Assembly (NCBI GenBank): GCA_035293845.1
Contig: DATGMB010000172.1
Coordinates: 81,174 to 145,173 of the forward strand
Source of the DNA: DATGMB01 sp035293845
GTDB taxonomy: Bacteria > Acidobacteriota > Terriglobia > Bryobacterales > Bryobacteraceae
DNA: 64,000 nt
Direction: 5' to 3'
The notes beneath the pieces are model-generated. The model was not told the origin of the DNA. It saw only the letters and a list, made by a program, of their open reading frames with translations, and searched no databases. Numbering within the stretch: the stretch's first letter is position 1; every line of letters begins with the position of its first letter. Below, one piece after another: positions 39,577 through 48,702 of the stretch. The position numbers and the translations under genes are program-made.

Positions 39577-41058
39577 TCAGGCGAGGTTCGCCCAGACCGT
39601 TTTGTACTGAGTGTAGCTCTCCAGAGCCTCCGGACCTTGTTCACGGCCATAGCCGGACATCTTATAGCCGCCGAATGGAGCGTTGGGATGGTATCGGTGC
39701 CAGGTGTTGATCCATACGGTGCCGGCCTTGATCCTGTCGGCGAGCCGAAGCGCCCGCGCGACGTTCCGGGTCTGCATCCCGGATGCGAGACCATACGGCG
39801 TATCGTTGGCGATCCGCACCGCCTCCTCCTCGGTATCGAAGGGAATTACCGGCAGCACCGGACCGAAAATCTCTTCGCGGCTGATCTTCATGTCGTTCGT
39901 GGCATCGGCAAAAACGGTCGGTTCGATAAACAAGCCCTTGCCGTTGAGTTTTCGCGTGCCGCCTCCAGCCACCAGCCTCGCCTTGGAGTTTTTCCCCGCC
40001 TCCACGTAGCGCAAAACCTTGTCGTATTCGGCCTTGGAGGCGATGGGCCCAATCTGGGTCTGCGGGAGCAGCGGGTCGCCGAGAATCGCATTCTTTGCCA
40101 AATTCGCGAGTTTCGCCACTACCTCGTCATAGACGGGCCGTTCCACGATCAGCCGGGAACCCGCTACGCAGACTTCGCCCTTGTTCCAGAAGATCGCCCA
40201 GAAAGCGGTTTGCACCGCGGCGTCGATATCGGCATCCGCAAAGATGATGTTCGGCGATTTGCCTCCGAGTTCCATGGTCGTGTGCTTGAGAGTGTCCGCT
40301 CCATTGCGGATAATGCTCTGCCCCACCGCCGTCGAGCCCGTGAATGCGATCTTGTCGACGAGCGGATGTTTCACCAGCGCATCGCCCAATGAGCCTCCGG
40401 GGCCGGTGACCAGGTTGTAGACTCCCTCGGGGACTCCGGCGTCCAGCATCACCTGCGCCAGCGCGAGCGCGGTCAGTGGCGTATCCGAAGCCGGTTTGTG
40501 GACGATCGTGTTGCCTGCCGCTAGCGCCGGCGCCACCTTGGAAGCCGTCAAGACCAGCGGAAAGTTGAATGGCGTAATCGCCGCCACAACACCCAGAGGT
40601 TCCCGCCGCGTCAGGATTCGGATCTCCGGCTCGTAGCTCTGGCGGTAGCTTCCGTTCATTTGCATGGCCAGCCCGCCGAAGAAACGGAACAGTCCGGAAC
40701 AGGTGGGCATGATCGTTTGGCGGAAGTCGCTATAGGGCATGCCCATATCCATGGCCTCGCGAATCGCAAAGTCATCGGCGCGCTCGTCGAGCAGATCCGC
40801 GATCTTGAACAGGATCTTGGCGCGTGCCTCGTGATGCATGCGGCTCCAGGGCCCGTCCTCAAAGGCGCGCGCCGCTGCCTTGACGGCGTGATCCACGTCG
40901 CCGGGCGAAGCCTTCGCGACGTCGGTGATCTTCTCTTCCGTTGTCGGATCGAAAGTCGCCATGGTTTCGCCGTTCGCGGCGTCCACCCAGCGGCCATCGA
41001 TCAACAATTGGCCCCTCGGGACGGACTGCCTCTGCGGTACAGTCGCTGTAGCTTGCAT
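39577..41058 (-). CDS. Aldehyde dehydrogenase
   Basis: The 493-residue NAD(P)-dependent enzyme has TPFNFPL (N165), the FTGSTAVGQ nucleotide loop (239-247), MELGGKSP (E263) and the catalytic C297 in NKGEVCVAGSR. It would oxidise an aldehyde to an acid. ATG at 41058 is preceded by GAGGAG; the frame stays open upstream to 41652 but this is antisense to the regulator and not typical. It is the first gene of the minus-strand set that includes the UbiD gene. Confidence 0.93.
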   Translation of the reverse strand: MQATATVPQRQSVPRGQLLIDGRWVDAANGETMATFDPTTEEKITDVAKASPGDVDHAVKAAARAFEDGPWSRMHHEARAKILFKIADLLDERADDFAIREAMDMGMPYSDFRQTIMPTCSGLFRFFGGLAMQMNGSYRQSYEPEIRILTRREPLGVVAAITPFNFPLVLTASKVAPALAAGNTIVHKPASDTPLTALALAQVMLDAGVPEGVYNLVTGPGGSLGDALVKHPLVDKIAFTGSTAVGQSIIRNGADTLKHTTMELGGKSPNIIFADADIDAAVQTAFWAIFWNKGEVCVAGSRLIVERPVYDEVVAKLANLAKNAILGDPLLPQTQIGPIASKAEYDKVLRYVEAGKNSKARLVAGGGTRKLNGKGLFIEPTVFADATNDMKISREEIFGPVLPVIPFDTEEEAVRIANDTPYGLASGMQTRNVARALRLADRIKAGTVWINTWHRYHPNAPFGGYKMSGYGREQGPEALESYTQYKTVWANLA

Positions 41059-41187
41059 CGATGTAGACTCTCCTCGTTTCGGTGATCTTGCTGGCAGCAT
41101 TCTCGCACCTGAACCCGGCCGCCACAATGACAAATAGCGCGCAGTTTCTGCCATCCTAAGTTGACGCATGTAACATCTCAGGGCACA

Positions 41188-42243
41188 ATGAACAGGCGGC
41201 GCCTCATGAAAACGAAGCCCAACGCTCCGAAGCCAACTTTTCTTGCCCGGCCCTTGCGCGTGGTCATCCTCACCACCGCCGACGCACAGCCGCTGGATGT
41301 CGCAGGGCCTTATGAGGTCTTTTCCCTGGCACAGCGCAAGCTGCGCGAAATGGGTCAGGAGAATGGAGCCGGATATGATGTCGAACTCGTGACGATGGGC
41401 AGCAGGCGCCATATTACCGGCCGGCTTGGACTTTCGATTGTTGCCAGGAAGTCTTACCAATCGGTAACGGGGAACATAGATACCCTCTTGGTGGTCGGCG
41501 GAATGGAGCCCTGGAAGGCGCCGGGCAGGGCTCCGGTTCTCAACTGGCTTCGGCAGAGGGCTGCCCACGTGCGCCGCCTCGCCGGCGTTTGCACGGGAGC
41601 GTTTGTGCTGGCCGAATCGGGCCTGCTGGATGGCAGGCGCGCGACGACGCATTGGTACTTCTGCCAGCAGCTTGCCGCAAGATACCCGAAAGTGAAGGTC
41701 GACCCGGAGCCGCTCTACGTGGCGGACGGAAGTGTCTACACTTGCGCCGGCGTAACGTCCGCCATGGATCTGGCTCTGGCGTTTGTCGAGGAAGATTTTG
41801 GAACGGATGTCGCAGTCCGCATCGCGCGGGCCTACGTGATGTTTCTGCGGCGTCCAGGCGGCCAGAGCCAGTTCAGCGCTCCACTATCCTTCAATGCGTC
41901 GTCGCAATCCACGATGAACCGGCTGCAAATCTGGATTCTGGATCACCTTGCCGAGGAATTGACCGTCGAGCGCCTGGCGGCGCAGGCCAGGATGAGCCCG
42001 AGGCACTTTGCACGGACGTTTAGCCGGGAATTTCAGATGACCCCCGGTGAATACCTCGATCGGGTGCGCGTGGAGGCGGCGCGGAAGCGCCTGGAAGACA
42101 CCGACGACGGCGTCGAGCAGATCGCGGCCGCGGTCGGTTTTGGAACGGCGAGCACGATGCGCCGGGCGTTTCTACGGGTTCTGGACATCGGCCCAACCGA
42201 CTATCGAGCCCGCTTGAGCATCCGGGCCACGCCGGAATCCTGA
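41188..42243 (+). CDS. GlxA-type transcriptional regulator (DJ-1/PfpI plus AraC HTH)
   Basis: The 351-residue protein has an N-terminal DJ-1/PfpI amidotransferase-like domain with the cysteine elbow VCTGAFVLAESGLLDGRRAT and a C-terminal AraC-type helix-turn-helix (LAAQARMSPRHFARTFSREF, then the second helix with GFGTASTMRRAFL). It is divergent from the aldehyde dehydrogenase gene, 129 bp apart, so it probably controls the UbiD/aldehyde dehydrogenase cluster. A TTGACG (41161-41166) lies 17 bp before CACAAT; the start could then be the next ATG at 41206. Confidence 0.85.
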   Translation: MNRRRLMKTKPNAPKPTFLARPLRVVILTTADAQPLDVAGPYEVFSLAQRKLREMGQENGAGYDVELVTMGSRRHITGRLGLSIVARKSYQSVTGNIDTLLVVGGMEPWKAPGRAPVLNWLRQRAAHVRRLAGVCTGAFVLAESGLLDGRRATTHWYFCQQLAARYPKVKVDPEPLYVADGSVYTCAGVTSAMDLALAFVEEDFGTDVAVRIARAYVMFLRRPGGQSQFSAPLSFNASSQSTMNRLQIWILDHLAEELTVERLAAQARMSPRHFARTFSREFQMTPGEYLDRVRVEAARKRLEDTDDGVEQIAAAVGFGTASTMRRAFLRVLDIGPTDYRARLSIRATPES

Positions 42244-42523
42244 AAAGCAGCTCCCAGCCAAGCGGCCGGATTGCCCCCCGCCCAGCGGGGCCGGGACGCC
42301 GTCTTGCGGGCTAGACCCGGCCGGTCCGGTACCGCCGAAGGCCCTGACGGCCGGGCGGGAACCAGGATTCCGGGCAGCCGGGTTGAGGTTCGCCGGGCCG
42401 GGAGCCCGAGTTTTGGTACTCGAATCACCGGAGTAGGGCAATTACTAACCAAAAATAATGAAACTCTCGTTGTAGGAGAGGGTTTAGACTGGCAGTCAAT
42501 GGCGATTGCGCCTGGGAGGGTGA

Positions 42524-44476
42524 ATGAGCCAGCCTCGGAAAATCTGGTGGATCGGCGGTTTATCGGTGCTCCTGTGCGGGGGAATCCTGATCGGACAGGA
42601 TGCCCAGCTTCCCGTAGAGCACCCCGAATGCAGCTACTTCGGAGCGGACCGCGAAAAATTCGCGAATGCGGAACTGAACAAGCTGGGAGCCAACGCGCAC
42701 CGGCTCAGCTCGATCACCGAGCAGGTCGTGAAAATGCTTCCTGCAGTGGCATCGGTTAAGCGCCGGCCCCACGACTACCAGCAGGGATCGATCGACTCCT
42801 ACATCTGGGCCGATTTTCAGAAGAACGGGATCACTCCCGCGCCGCCCACCACGGACTGGGAATTCATCCGCCGGGTGACGCTGGACCTGACGGGGCGCAT
42901 CCCGACGCCCGGCCGCGTGCTGACGTTCGTCGCGGACACGACGCCGAATAAGCGCGCCAAGCTGATCGACGAGCTGCTGGCCACCCCGCAGTGGGTGGAC
43001 AAGTGGACGATGTACTTCGGCGACCTCTACCAGAACACCACTACCAAGCAGTCGACCAGCCTGAACCGCTTCCCGCAGGGGCGCAACGCGTTCTACCAGT
43101 GGATCCACGATTCGCTGGTGAACGGCAAGCCGTACAACCAGATGGCTACCGAGCTGATCACCGCCTCGGCCGCGAACTCGTACAACGACGGGCCGAGCAA
43201 CTGGATTCTGAACGGCTACATCACGGGCGGGCCGCAGCAGGACATCTGGGACCAGACGACGGCCTTCGTGTTCGATACCTTCCTCGGGATCACGCACGTC
43301 AACTGCCTGCTATGCCACAACGGCCTCGGACACCTGGACCAGATCAGCCTCTGGGGCAGCCACACGGCACGCTATCAGGCCTGGCAACTGGCGGCCTTCC
43401 AGTCGCACACTTCGTTCACCAGGACGCCCGTGAGCAGCAGCAACACCAACGTCTACTACTGGTCGGTGCAGGACGGCGCCAAGGGCTTCACCACCGACTA
43501 TCCGCTGAACACCACCACGGGCAACCGGCCGGCGCGCGTGGCGCCTGCGGGCTGCAAATCGGGGCAGCCGTGCTACTACGTGGCCCCGCAGTACATTTTC
43601 AACGGCGATGCGCCGAATCCCGGCGAAAACTACCGCGCGGCGCTGGCGCGGGAAGTGACCGGCGATTTCCAGTTCGCGCGCGCCACGGTCAATTACATCT
43701 GGGCGCAGTTCTTCGGCAAGGGGATGGTCGATCCGCCGGATACTTTCGACCCGGCCCGCCTCGATCCCAATAATCCGCCGCCGGCGCCCTGGACGCTACA
43801 ACCGACCAATGCGGCGCTGCTCAACGCGCTCGCGCAGCATTTCATCGATTCGGGCTACAACCTTCAGGCGCTGATGCGCGAGATCACGAACTCGGACACG
43901 TACCAGCTTTCCAGCCGCTACGACGGCACGTGGGACGCGGCCTGGGAGCCGTACTTCGCGCGCAAGTTCGTGCGGCGGTTGTGGGCGGAGGAGGTGCATG
44001 ACGCGGTGGCGCAATCGAGCGGCACGTTCCCCTCTTACAACTACACCGGCTTCACGGACCAGGGCTATCCGAAGATCAGCTATGCGATGCAGTTGCCGGA
44101 CGTGGTGAACGCTCCCTCGGACGGTAACATCAGCCCGATGCTGGACAGCTTCCTGCGCGGCAACCGCGACAACCAGCCGCGATCCTCGGACGGGTCGATT
44201 CTGCAGGCGCTGAACCTGATGAATAACAACTTCGTGGTGCAGCGATCGCATCAGTCGGGCGCCAACGCGAGCCAGTTGATCATCCAGAACCTGAACCGCG
44301 GCAACGAGGACCTGGTGAACACGCTATATCTCGCGATTCTTTCGCGGTACCCGACGCAGGACGAGATGAAGATCGCGACCGCGGGAATGGCGATGACCAC
44401 CTCCGGGCGAATCGCGCAGGTGCAGAACCTGGTGTGGTCGCTCTATAACAAGGTGGATTTTATATTCAACTACTGA
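42524..44476 (+). CDS. DUF1549 domain protein with CxxCH motif
   Basis: The 650-residue protein begins with a membrane anchor or signal (residues 8-25), followed by an DUF1549 region (DWEFIRRVTLDLTGRIPTPG at 111-130) and the DUF1553 region (RKFVRRLWAEEVHDAVAQ). CLLCH at 261-265 is a c-type heme or metal site. Partner proteins of this family are common with DUF1501 in Planctomycetes and Solibacter-like bacteria and are thought to act on secreted polymers. The ATG has GGGAGGGTGA just before it. The 280 bp upstream hold a CTCTC-GTTGTAG-GAGAG hairpin and AT-rich promoter-like DNA but no gene. Confidence 0.85.
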   Translation: MSQPRKIWWIGGLSVLLCGGILIGQDAQLPVEHPECSYFGADREKFANAELNKLGANAHRLSSITEQVVKMLPAVASVKRRPHDYQQGSIDSYIWADFQKNGITPAPPTTDWEFIRRVTLDLTGRIPTPGRVLTFVADTTPNKRAKLIDELLATPQWVDKWTMYFGDLYQNTTTKQSTSLNRFPQGRNAFYQWIHDSLVNGKPYNQMATELITASAANSYNDGPSNWILNGYITGGPQQDIWDQTTAFVFDTFLGITHVNCLLCHNGLGHLDQISLWGSHTARYQAWQLAAFQSHTSFTRTPVSSSNTNVYYWSVQDGAKGFTTDYPLNTTTGNRPARVAPAGCKSGQPCYYVAPQYIFNGDAPNPGENYRAALAREVTGDFQFARATVNYIWAQFFGKGMVDPPDTFDPARLDPNNPPPAPWTLQPTNAALLNALAQHFIDSGYNLQALMREITNSDTYQLSSRYDGTWDAAWEPYFARKFVRRLWAEEVHDAVAQSSGTFPSYNYTGFTDQGYPKISYAMQLPDVVNAPSDGNISPMLDSFLRGNRDNQPRSSDGSILQALNLMNNNFVVQRSHQSGANASQLIIQNLNRGNEDLVNTLYLAILSRYPTQDEMKIATAGMAMTTSGRIAQVQNLVWSLYNKVDFIFNY

Positions 44477-44485
44477 CCGGGAATT

Positions 44486-44510
44486 AGGAGCAGGAGTTAG
44501 GAGTTAGGAG
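44486..44510 (+). repeat. Tandem Shine-Dalgarno-like repeat before DUF1501 gene
   Basis: Four AGGAG motifs (44486-44490, 44492-44496, 44499-44503, 44506-44510) lie in the 41-bp gap between the two genes; the last three are in phase as 7-bp AGGAGTT units. The final one sits 7 nt before the ATG at 44518. Confidence 0.7.
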
Positions 44511-44517
44511 GGGCGCG

Positions 44518-45936
44518 ATGAGCAGCGAGCAGGAAAGAATCAACCGGGAGCTGAAGAAACATCCCTGGACGCATAAGACGTTCTTCAACCGGCCGCACTG
44601 GACGCGGCGGCGGTTCTTCGAGATCGTCGGAGCCGGTGTGACCGGCGCCTTCCTCTCGCAGCGGTACGCGCGGGCGCAGCAATCGGTGGAGACGAACTCC
44701 GGGGCCAAAACGAAGAATACGGCCCGGAACGTGATCTTCATCCTGCTGGCGGGCGCGCCCAGCCACACGGATCTGTTCGACCTGAAGGTGGTGCCGAACG
44801 TAACGCCGGTGAGCTTCAATCCGGAGACGATCAATGGCGCGCTGTTCCCCACGGGCCTGCTGCCCAACCTGGCGCAGAACTGGCAGAATAGCGATTTCAC
44901 GATCGTCCGCTCGGTGCGCTCGCACGCCCTGGTGCACTCGCTCGCGCAGACCTGGACGCAGATCGGCCGCAACCCGGCCGCCGCGCTGGGGAACATCGCG
45001 CCGAACATCGGCAGCGTGGTGGCAATCGAGAAGGATTCCGAGCGGCAGCCAGGGCAGGTGTTCCCGGCATTTCTGGCGCTGAATTCCGGCGCCGGTGTGG
45101 GACAGGGATATTTTCCCGCTGTGTACGCGCCGTTTCGGGTGACGCCGGCCACCTCCGGCATTTCGAACACGACCAATCCGGATGGCCAATCGACCTTCAC
45201 CACGCGCTTCCAACTGCTGCACTCGCTCGATGACAACCTGCGCATCGATTCGCCCTACGGGCAGGCGATGCAAGACTACAACGATTTCTATGCCGCCGCC
45301 AACGGCATGATGTACAACCCGGTGGTGAACCAGGCATTCGGATTCACGTCGGCGGACAGCCAGCGCTACGGAAGCTCGTCGACCGGGAATGCCTGTCTCG
45401 TGGCGTACCAGGTCCTCAAGGCGAACCAGGGGACGCGGTTCATCCAGATCACCTCGAACGACGGCTGGGACATGCACCAGAACATTTACGCCGCGGGCAC
45501 TGGGTTGCCGGCCAAAGGCAAGATCCTGGACAATGCGGTTTCGGCGCTGCTCAACGATCTGAAGTCGAGCGGCCTGCTCGACCAGACGCTGGTCGTAATG
45601 GCCGGTGAATTCGGGCGCACGGTGGGGCCGCTGACGGCTGCGGCCGGGCGCGACCATTGGCCGCAGCAGTTCGCCGTGTTCGCCGGCGGCGGGATCAAGG
45701 GCGGCCAGGTGATCGGCGCGACCAACGCCAGCGGATCGGACACCGCCGATTACGGCTGGTCGCAGCAGCGCTACGTGTATCCGGAAGACATCGAAGCGAC
45801 GATTTACTCCGCGGTGGGGATCGACTGGACCACGGTGCGGCACGACGATCCGCTGGGGCGTGGCTTTGAATACGTCCCGACCACGGGTCCGATCCAGTTC
45901 TATCCTGTCAATGAGTTATGGGGGAGCGGGAGCTAA
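44518..45936 (+). CDS. DUF1501 domain protein with Tat signal
   Basis: The 472-residue protein carries a twin-arginine signal (TRRRFFEIVGAG near residue 30, cut near ARAQ) and the DUF1501 features RNVIFILLAGAPSHTDLFDLK, a DNGWDMHQN-type DGWDMHQN segment, and MAGEFGRTVG. Members are alkaline-phosphatase-like. It probably acts with the preceding DUF1549 protein on an exported substrate. Pairing of the two gene families is established; the substrate is not. Confidence 0.86.
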   Translation: MSSEQERINRELKKHPWTHKTFFNRPHWTRRRFFEIVGAGVTGAFLSQRYARAQQSVETNSGAKTKNTARNVIFILLAGAPSHTDLFDLKVVPNVTPVSFNPETINGALFPTGLLPNLAQNWQNSDFTIVRSVRSHALVHSLAQTWTQIGRNPAAALGNIAPNIGSVVAIEKDSERQPGQVFPAFLALNSGAGVGQGYFPAVYAPFRVTPATSGISNTTNPDGQSTFTTRFQLLHSLDDNLRIDSPYGQAMQDYNDFYAAANGMMYNPVVNQAFGFTSADSQRYGSSSTGNACLVAYQVLKANQGTRFIQITSNDGWDMHQNIYAAGTGLPAKGKILDNAVSALLNDLKSSGLLDQTLVVMAGEFGRTVGPLTAAAGRDHWPQQFAVFAGGGIKGGQVIGATNASGSDTADYGWSQQRYVYPEDIEATIYSAVGIDWTTVRHDDPLGRGFEYVPTTGPIQFYPVNELWGSGS

Positions 45937-46050
45937 CCGGCCCCGCTTCGTGATTCCGCGCACGCTCCGCTGGCCCGCTCCGAACCCTACAACGGACGGC
46001 TGCATGCAATTCTGCTTTCGGGAGTCAAATCCTCGGAGGAGGAACACTGC

Positions 46051-46473
46051 ATGAAAAGAGTTGTAATTCTCGCAATCGCACCGCTCTTCGGCGGTCTGAT
46101 GTTTGCGCAGACGCAGACAACGACCACCACAACACAGACATGGAACGGCACTCTGGTGAATGCGCAATGCTACCAGCAGCACACCTCGCAGAGTAAGTCG
46201 ACCAGCGTCGACCAGTATGGAAATACTACGACGCGTACGACGACCAGCGTGGTGAGCGAATGCCCGGTGACCACGACCACGACGCAGTTCGGTGTCGTAA
46301 CGCCGTCCGGCCAGTTCGTGATGTTGAACCCCGCGGGCAACCAGGAAGTGGTGACGATGGTCCGCAAGCACCACAAATGGCATGAGCAGATCGTGGGCAG
46401 CCAGCCGATCAACGTGGAAGTGGTCGGCACACCCGGCCCGTCCGGCACCGTCGTAGTCCGCGAGATCAAGTAA
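46051..46473 (+). CDS. Small secreted threonine-rich protein
   Basis: The 140-residue protein has a signal peptide (MKRVVILAIAPLFGGLMFAQ), two threonine runs (TQTTTTTTQT, TTTRTTTSV), and the segments LVNAQCYQQHT and SECPVTTTTTQFGV that keep two cysteines. The C-terminal part, MVRKHHKWHEQIVGSQPINVEVVGTPGPSG, looks like a small beta domain. No named family was recognised. GGAGGAGG lies 7 nt before the ATG. A rho-independent terminator follows the stop. Confidence 0.65.
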   Translation: MKRVVILAIAPLFGGLMFAQTQTTTTTTQTWNGTLVNAQCYQQHTSQSKSTSVDQYGNTTTRTTTSVVSECPVTTTTTQFGVVTPSGQFVMLNPAGNQEVVTMVRKHHKWHEQIVGSQPINVEVVGTPGPSGTVVVREIK

Positions 46474-46497
46474 TTACTGTTGACACCTGTCTTCTTG

Positions 46498-46526
46498 GGG
46501 GGAGGGGAAACTCTCCCCCGATTTTT
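46498..46526 (+). terminator. Rho-independent terminator
   Basis: GGGGGAG (46498-46504) pairs with CTCCCCC (46513-46519), leaving an 8-nt loop, and GATTTTTG follows. It ends the transcript of the small threonine-rich gene 25 bp after its stop. Confidence 0.75.
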
Positions 46527-46578
46527 GCCCCCGCCGGACGCCTCCCGCTCGCGCCGAGTGCGATCAATGGCGCTTCTC

Positions 46579-47334
46579 TCAGTAACTCAAATCCCCTCGC
46601 CAGCGGATCAGCGTGGTGTTGGAAGAATTGAGGAGCGCGCTTGCCTTGCTGGTGATTTCACGAGCCTGTTCGTCGCTCAAAACTCTGTTCAGCACCGGCC
46701 CGCTGTCGATTTCCGCGAGGTTTTTGAGACTCCGCATCGTGATAATCTCTCCAGACACCGCGCCGAAGACAGGCTGTAACACCCGAAAGCGTGCCACGCC
46801 CGCTTTCTTGAGTACCGGGCAATAATCGTTCCGCAACCACGCGAGATAGGCGCCCAACTGGCCCTGTGCCACAAGACTTCGGGTCTGTACCCAATAGACC
46901 GGCACCGCTTCGCTGGCATCGTGGATTTCGAGCTCCCTATGCGGAGTAACATACTGGGAATTCCGGGCAGTGTAACAGCGGGCGAACTTCCGCGAGAGAA
47001 GTTCCCAGCCCCTTTCGCCGAATGCCTTCGCGACGGGGGATGGCCCATCCAGGTCGCCAAACATCACGACCGGCGCCAGGGTCGTGTATTCCGTCGTGTC
47101 ACCCGCGAAGGTCTCGAAGGTTTGAAACCACGAAGTGCCGGCTCGCTTGTGAGCAGCGATCAACTCTCTCAGATATGCCTCGAATTCGCGCTTTCTTTCG
47201 GGCACCACCTTCATGGTTGTGGAATCCGTCCATCTCGGCGCGGCTTCGCCTTGTGCAAAGCACAGGGCTAAAGGACCGCCGTAAAGGACGGCAAGAGGAA
47301 CGAGAATGGACAGGATCCCACGCCCGCGTGTCAT
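46579..47334 (-). CDS. Secreted protein of unknown function
   Basis: The 251-residue protein has a signal peptide (MTRGRGILSILVPLAVLYGGPLALCFAQ) and no recognised catalytic motif. Two similar halves are suggested by TMKVVPERKREFEAYLREL...WFQTFETFAG and LGAYLAWLRNDYCPVLKKAGVARFRVLQPVFG, each reading as a ferredoxin-like dimeric alpha/beta barrel (ABM-like). The gene lies 41 bp downstream of the coiled-coil genes on the same strand and may be read from their transcript. AAGGAGGCG precedes its ATG. Confidence 0.5.
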   Translation of the reverse strand: MTRGRGILSILVPLAVLYGGPLALCFAQGEAAPRWTDSTTMKVVPERKREFEAYLRELIAAHKRAGTSWFQTFETFAGDTTEYTTLAPVVMFGDLDGPSPVAKAFGERGWELLSRKFARCYTARNSQYVTPHRELEIHDASEAVPVYWVQTRSLVAQGQLGAYLAWLRNDYCPVLKKAGVARFRVLQPVFGAVSGEIITMRSLKNLAEIDSGPVLNRVLSDEQAREITSKASALLNSSNTTLIRWRGDLSY

Positions 47335-47375
47335 GTGTTTGCGTCGCCTCCTTCGGGTCTGAGCCGCTACCCCCT

Positions 47376-48650
47376 TTACGGGAGTGGCCCAACATTATTC
47401 CAACTGCACCCAGCCGCGGCGCAGGCGGCGAGGACATCGGGGCAGTTCGTGCCCGTGCAGGTCAGGATCGCGGGGTTGAGCACTTTCTTCCCGTCGGGCG
47501 TCAGTTGCAGCTTCATCAACTGCCTCGCATCGGCGCCAACTAGCGCGGTACCCTGGCCGATCTGGCTGGCCAATTGATTGATGAGCGCGACCAGGTGGGC
47601 ATCCAACGCCGCGAACTCCGATGCGACGTGGTTGTTGACGTTGGTCAGATGCGTGGTGAAGGCGTTGAAGTCTCCGGTGACCTGGTTGTTCAGGTTGGTC
47701 ACACTGGCGTCCACCGTCTGGTAGTCCGTCGAGACCTGATTACTCGCGTTGGTGACCGAGGTCTGGATGTTCGTTACCTGCCCGCCGATCGACGTGAAGT
47801 CATTGGTCACCTGAGTGTTGATGTTATTTACGCTGGAGTCGGTGGATGAAAAGAAGTTGTTGACCAGGGTGTCGGCGCCTTTCAAGTTGTTGTAGATCGT
47901 GACGGTGTTCAGGAAGTTCGCATTGATTTCGGCGCTGTTCACCAGGTTGTCCTGTTCCAGGCAGGTTGTGTACAGGCCGGCGCTGGCTGCAGCGGCAGTC
48001 GCCGTTGCGGCAGCGACTGCGAAACAGGCAGCCCTGCCATCCTCCGCTACCGGTAAGTTGGGGATCGAGTTGCATCCGGCCGCGCCGATATTATCGAGGG
48101 CCTCTAGGGTGACGTGCGCCTGTTCCAGGTTGACTTCAACAGTCAGGCCGCATTGCTGCGAGCTGACGTCCCCGTAGTGCGTGCTGGAGAAGGCATTGAT
48201 TCCAATCAGCCCGTTGATCATGCTCTGCCATGCGGCATTCGAGGGATCCGGGTAGGCCGGGGTGCAGGCCGCGCCCGACGCGATATCGATAATGCTGTTC
48301 GCCGGGCAGGCCGGCGTAACGGCCATGGGGGCCATGGTTGCCTGCACTGGCGGCTGCTGGCGTGGCGCGGCAGCAGCATCGTGCTCCCTCAATGCCGCGA
48401 CGGCACTTTGAAAAGCGCGTGGATTCGGAACGATTGGATACCACTTCTCGAATGCGCTATCGGGCAGAACAGCAAACTTTCTCTGCAGGTCGGTACCTTT
48501 GTGGGCATCGAGATACGCCCCCAGGTCGACCATTGCCTGTCGAAACTCGGATAGCTGGATATCGTTCGGGCCTTGCCTCTTTTGCGCCCGGACGGGCCAC
48601 GAGATTACCAGTAGCGTTGCGCAGAACGCGATTCCAGTTAGATTTTTCAT
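47376..48650 (-). CDS. Secreted coiled-coil protein with Cys-rich tail, copy 2
   Basis: The 424-residue protein has a signal peptide (residues 1-22, ending PVRAQ), an N-terminal helical part (QLSEFRQAMVDLGAYLDAHKGTDL), a cysteine-bearing middle (QCGLTVEVNLEQAHV), and a long coiled coil of Asn/Thr/Val-rich repeats such as TNIQTSVTNASNQVS and NNQVTGDFNAF (about residues 255-360). The end is TCTGTNCPDVLAACAAAGC then SWNNVGPLP. It is exactly as long as the next gene upstream and shares both ends with it. AAGGAGAAAG precedes the ATG. Function unknown; an exported fibre or adhesin-like structure is possible. Confidence 0.62.
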   Translation of the reverse strand: MKNLTGIAFCATLLVISWPVRAQKRQGPNDIQLSEFRQAMVDLGAYLDAHKGTDLQRKFAVLPDSAFEKWYPIVPNPRAFQSAVAALREHDAAAAPRQQPPVQATMAPMAVTPACPANSIIDIASGAACTPAYPDPSNAAWQSMINGLIGINAFSSTHYGDVSSQQCGLTVEVNLEQAHVTLEALDNIGAAGCNSIPNLPVAEDGRAACFAVAAATATAAAASAGLYTTCLEQDNLVNSAEINANFLNTVTIYNNLKGADTLVNNFFSSTDSSVNNINTQVTNDFTSIGGQVTNIQTSVTNASNQVSTDYQTVDASVTNLNNQVTGDFNAFTTHLTNVNNHVASEFAALDAHLVALINQLASQIGQGTALVGADARQLMKLQLTPDGKKVLNPAILTCTGTNCPDVLAACAAAGCSWNNVGPLP

Positions 48651-48702
48651 GTCTCTTTCTCCTTATCGCTTCGGTCTTTTCGATCCGGCGTTGCTATCCG
48701 GT

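Noticed and set aside
41059..41652. Upstream in-frame extension of the aldehyde dehydrogenase
   Set aside because: The known family starts near the chosen ATG, and the extension runs into the divergent regulator gene.
42244..42430. Possible repeat element in the gap before the DUF1549 gene
   Set aside because: Several short GC palindromes are present, but they do not match the ones at 18786-18955 and no unit repeats.
46020..46045. tRNA T-arm-like sequence (GGAGTCAAATCCTC)
   Set aside because: No TTC at the expected place, no matching stems, and it overlaps the ribosome site of the next gene.
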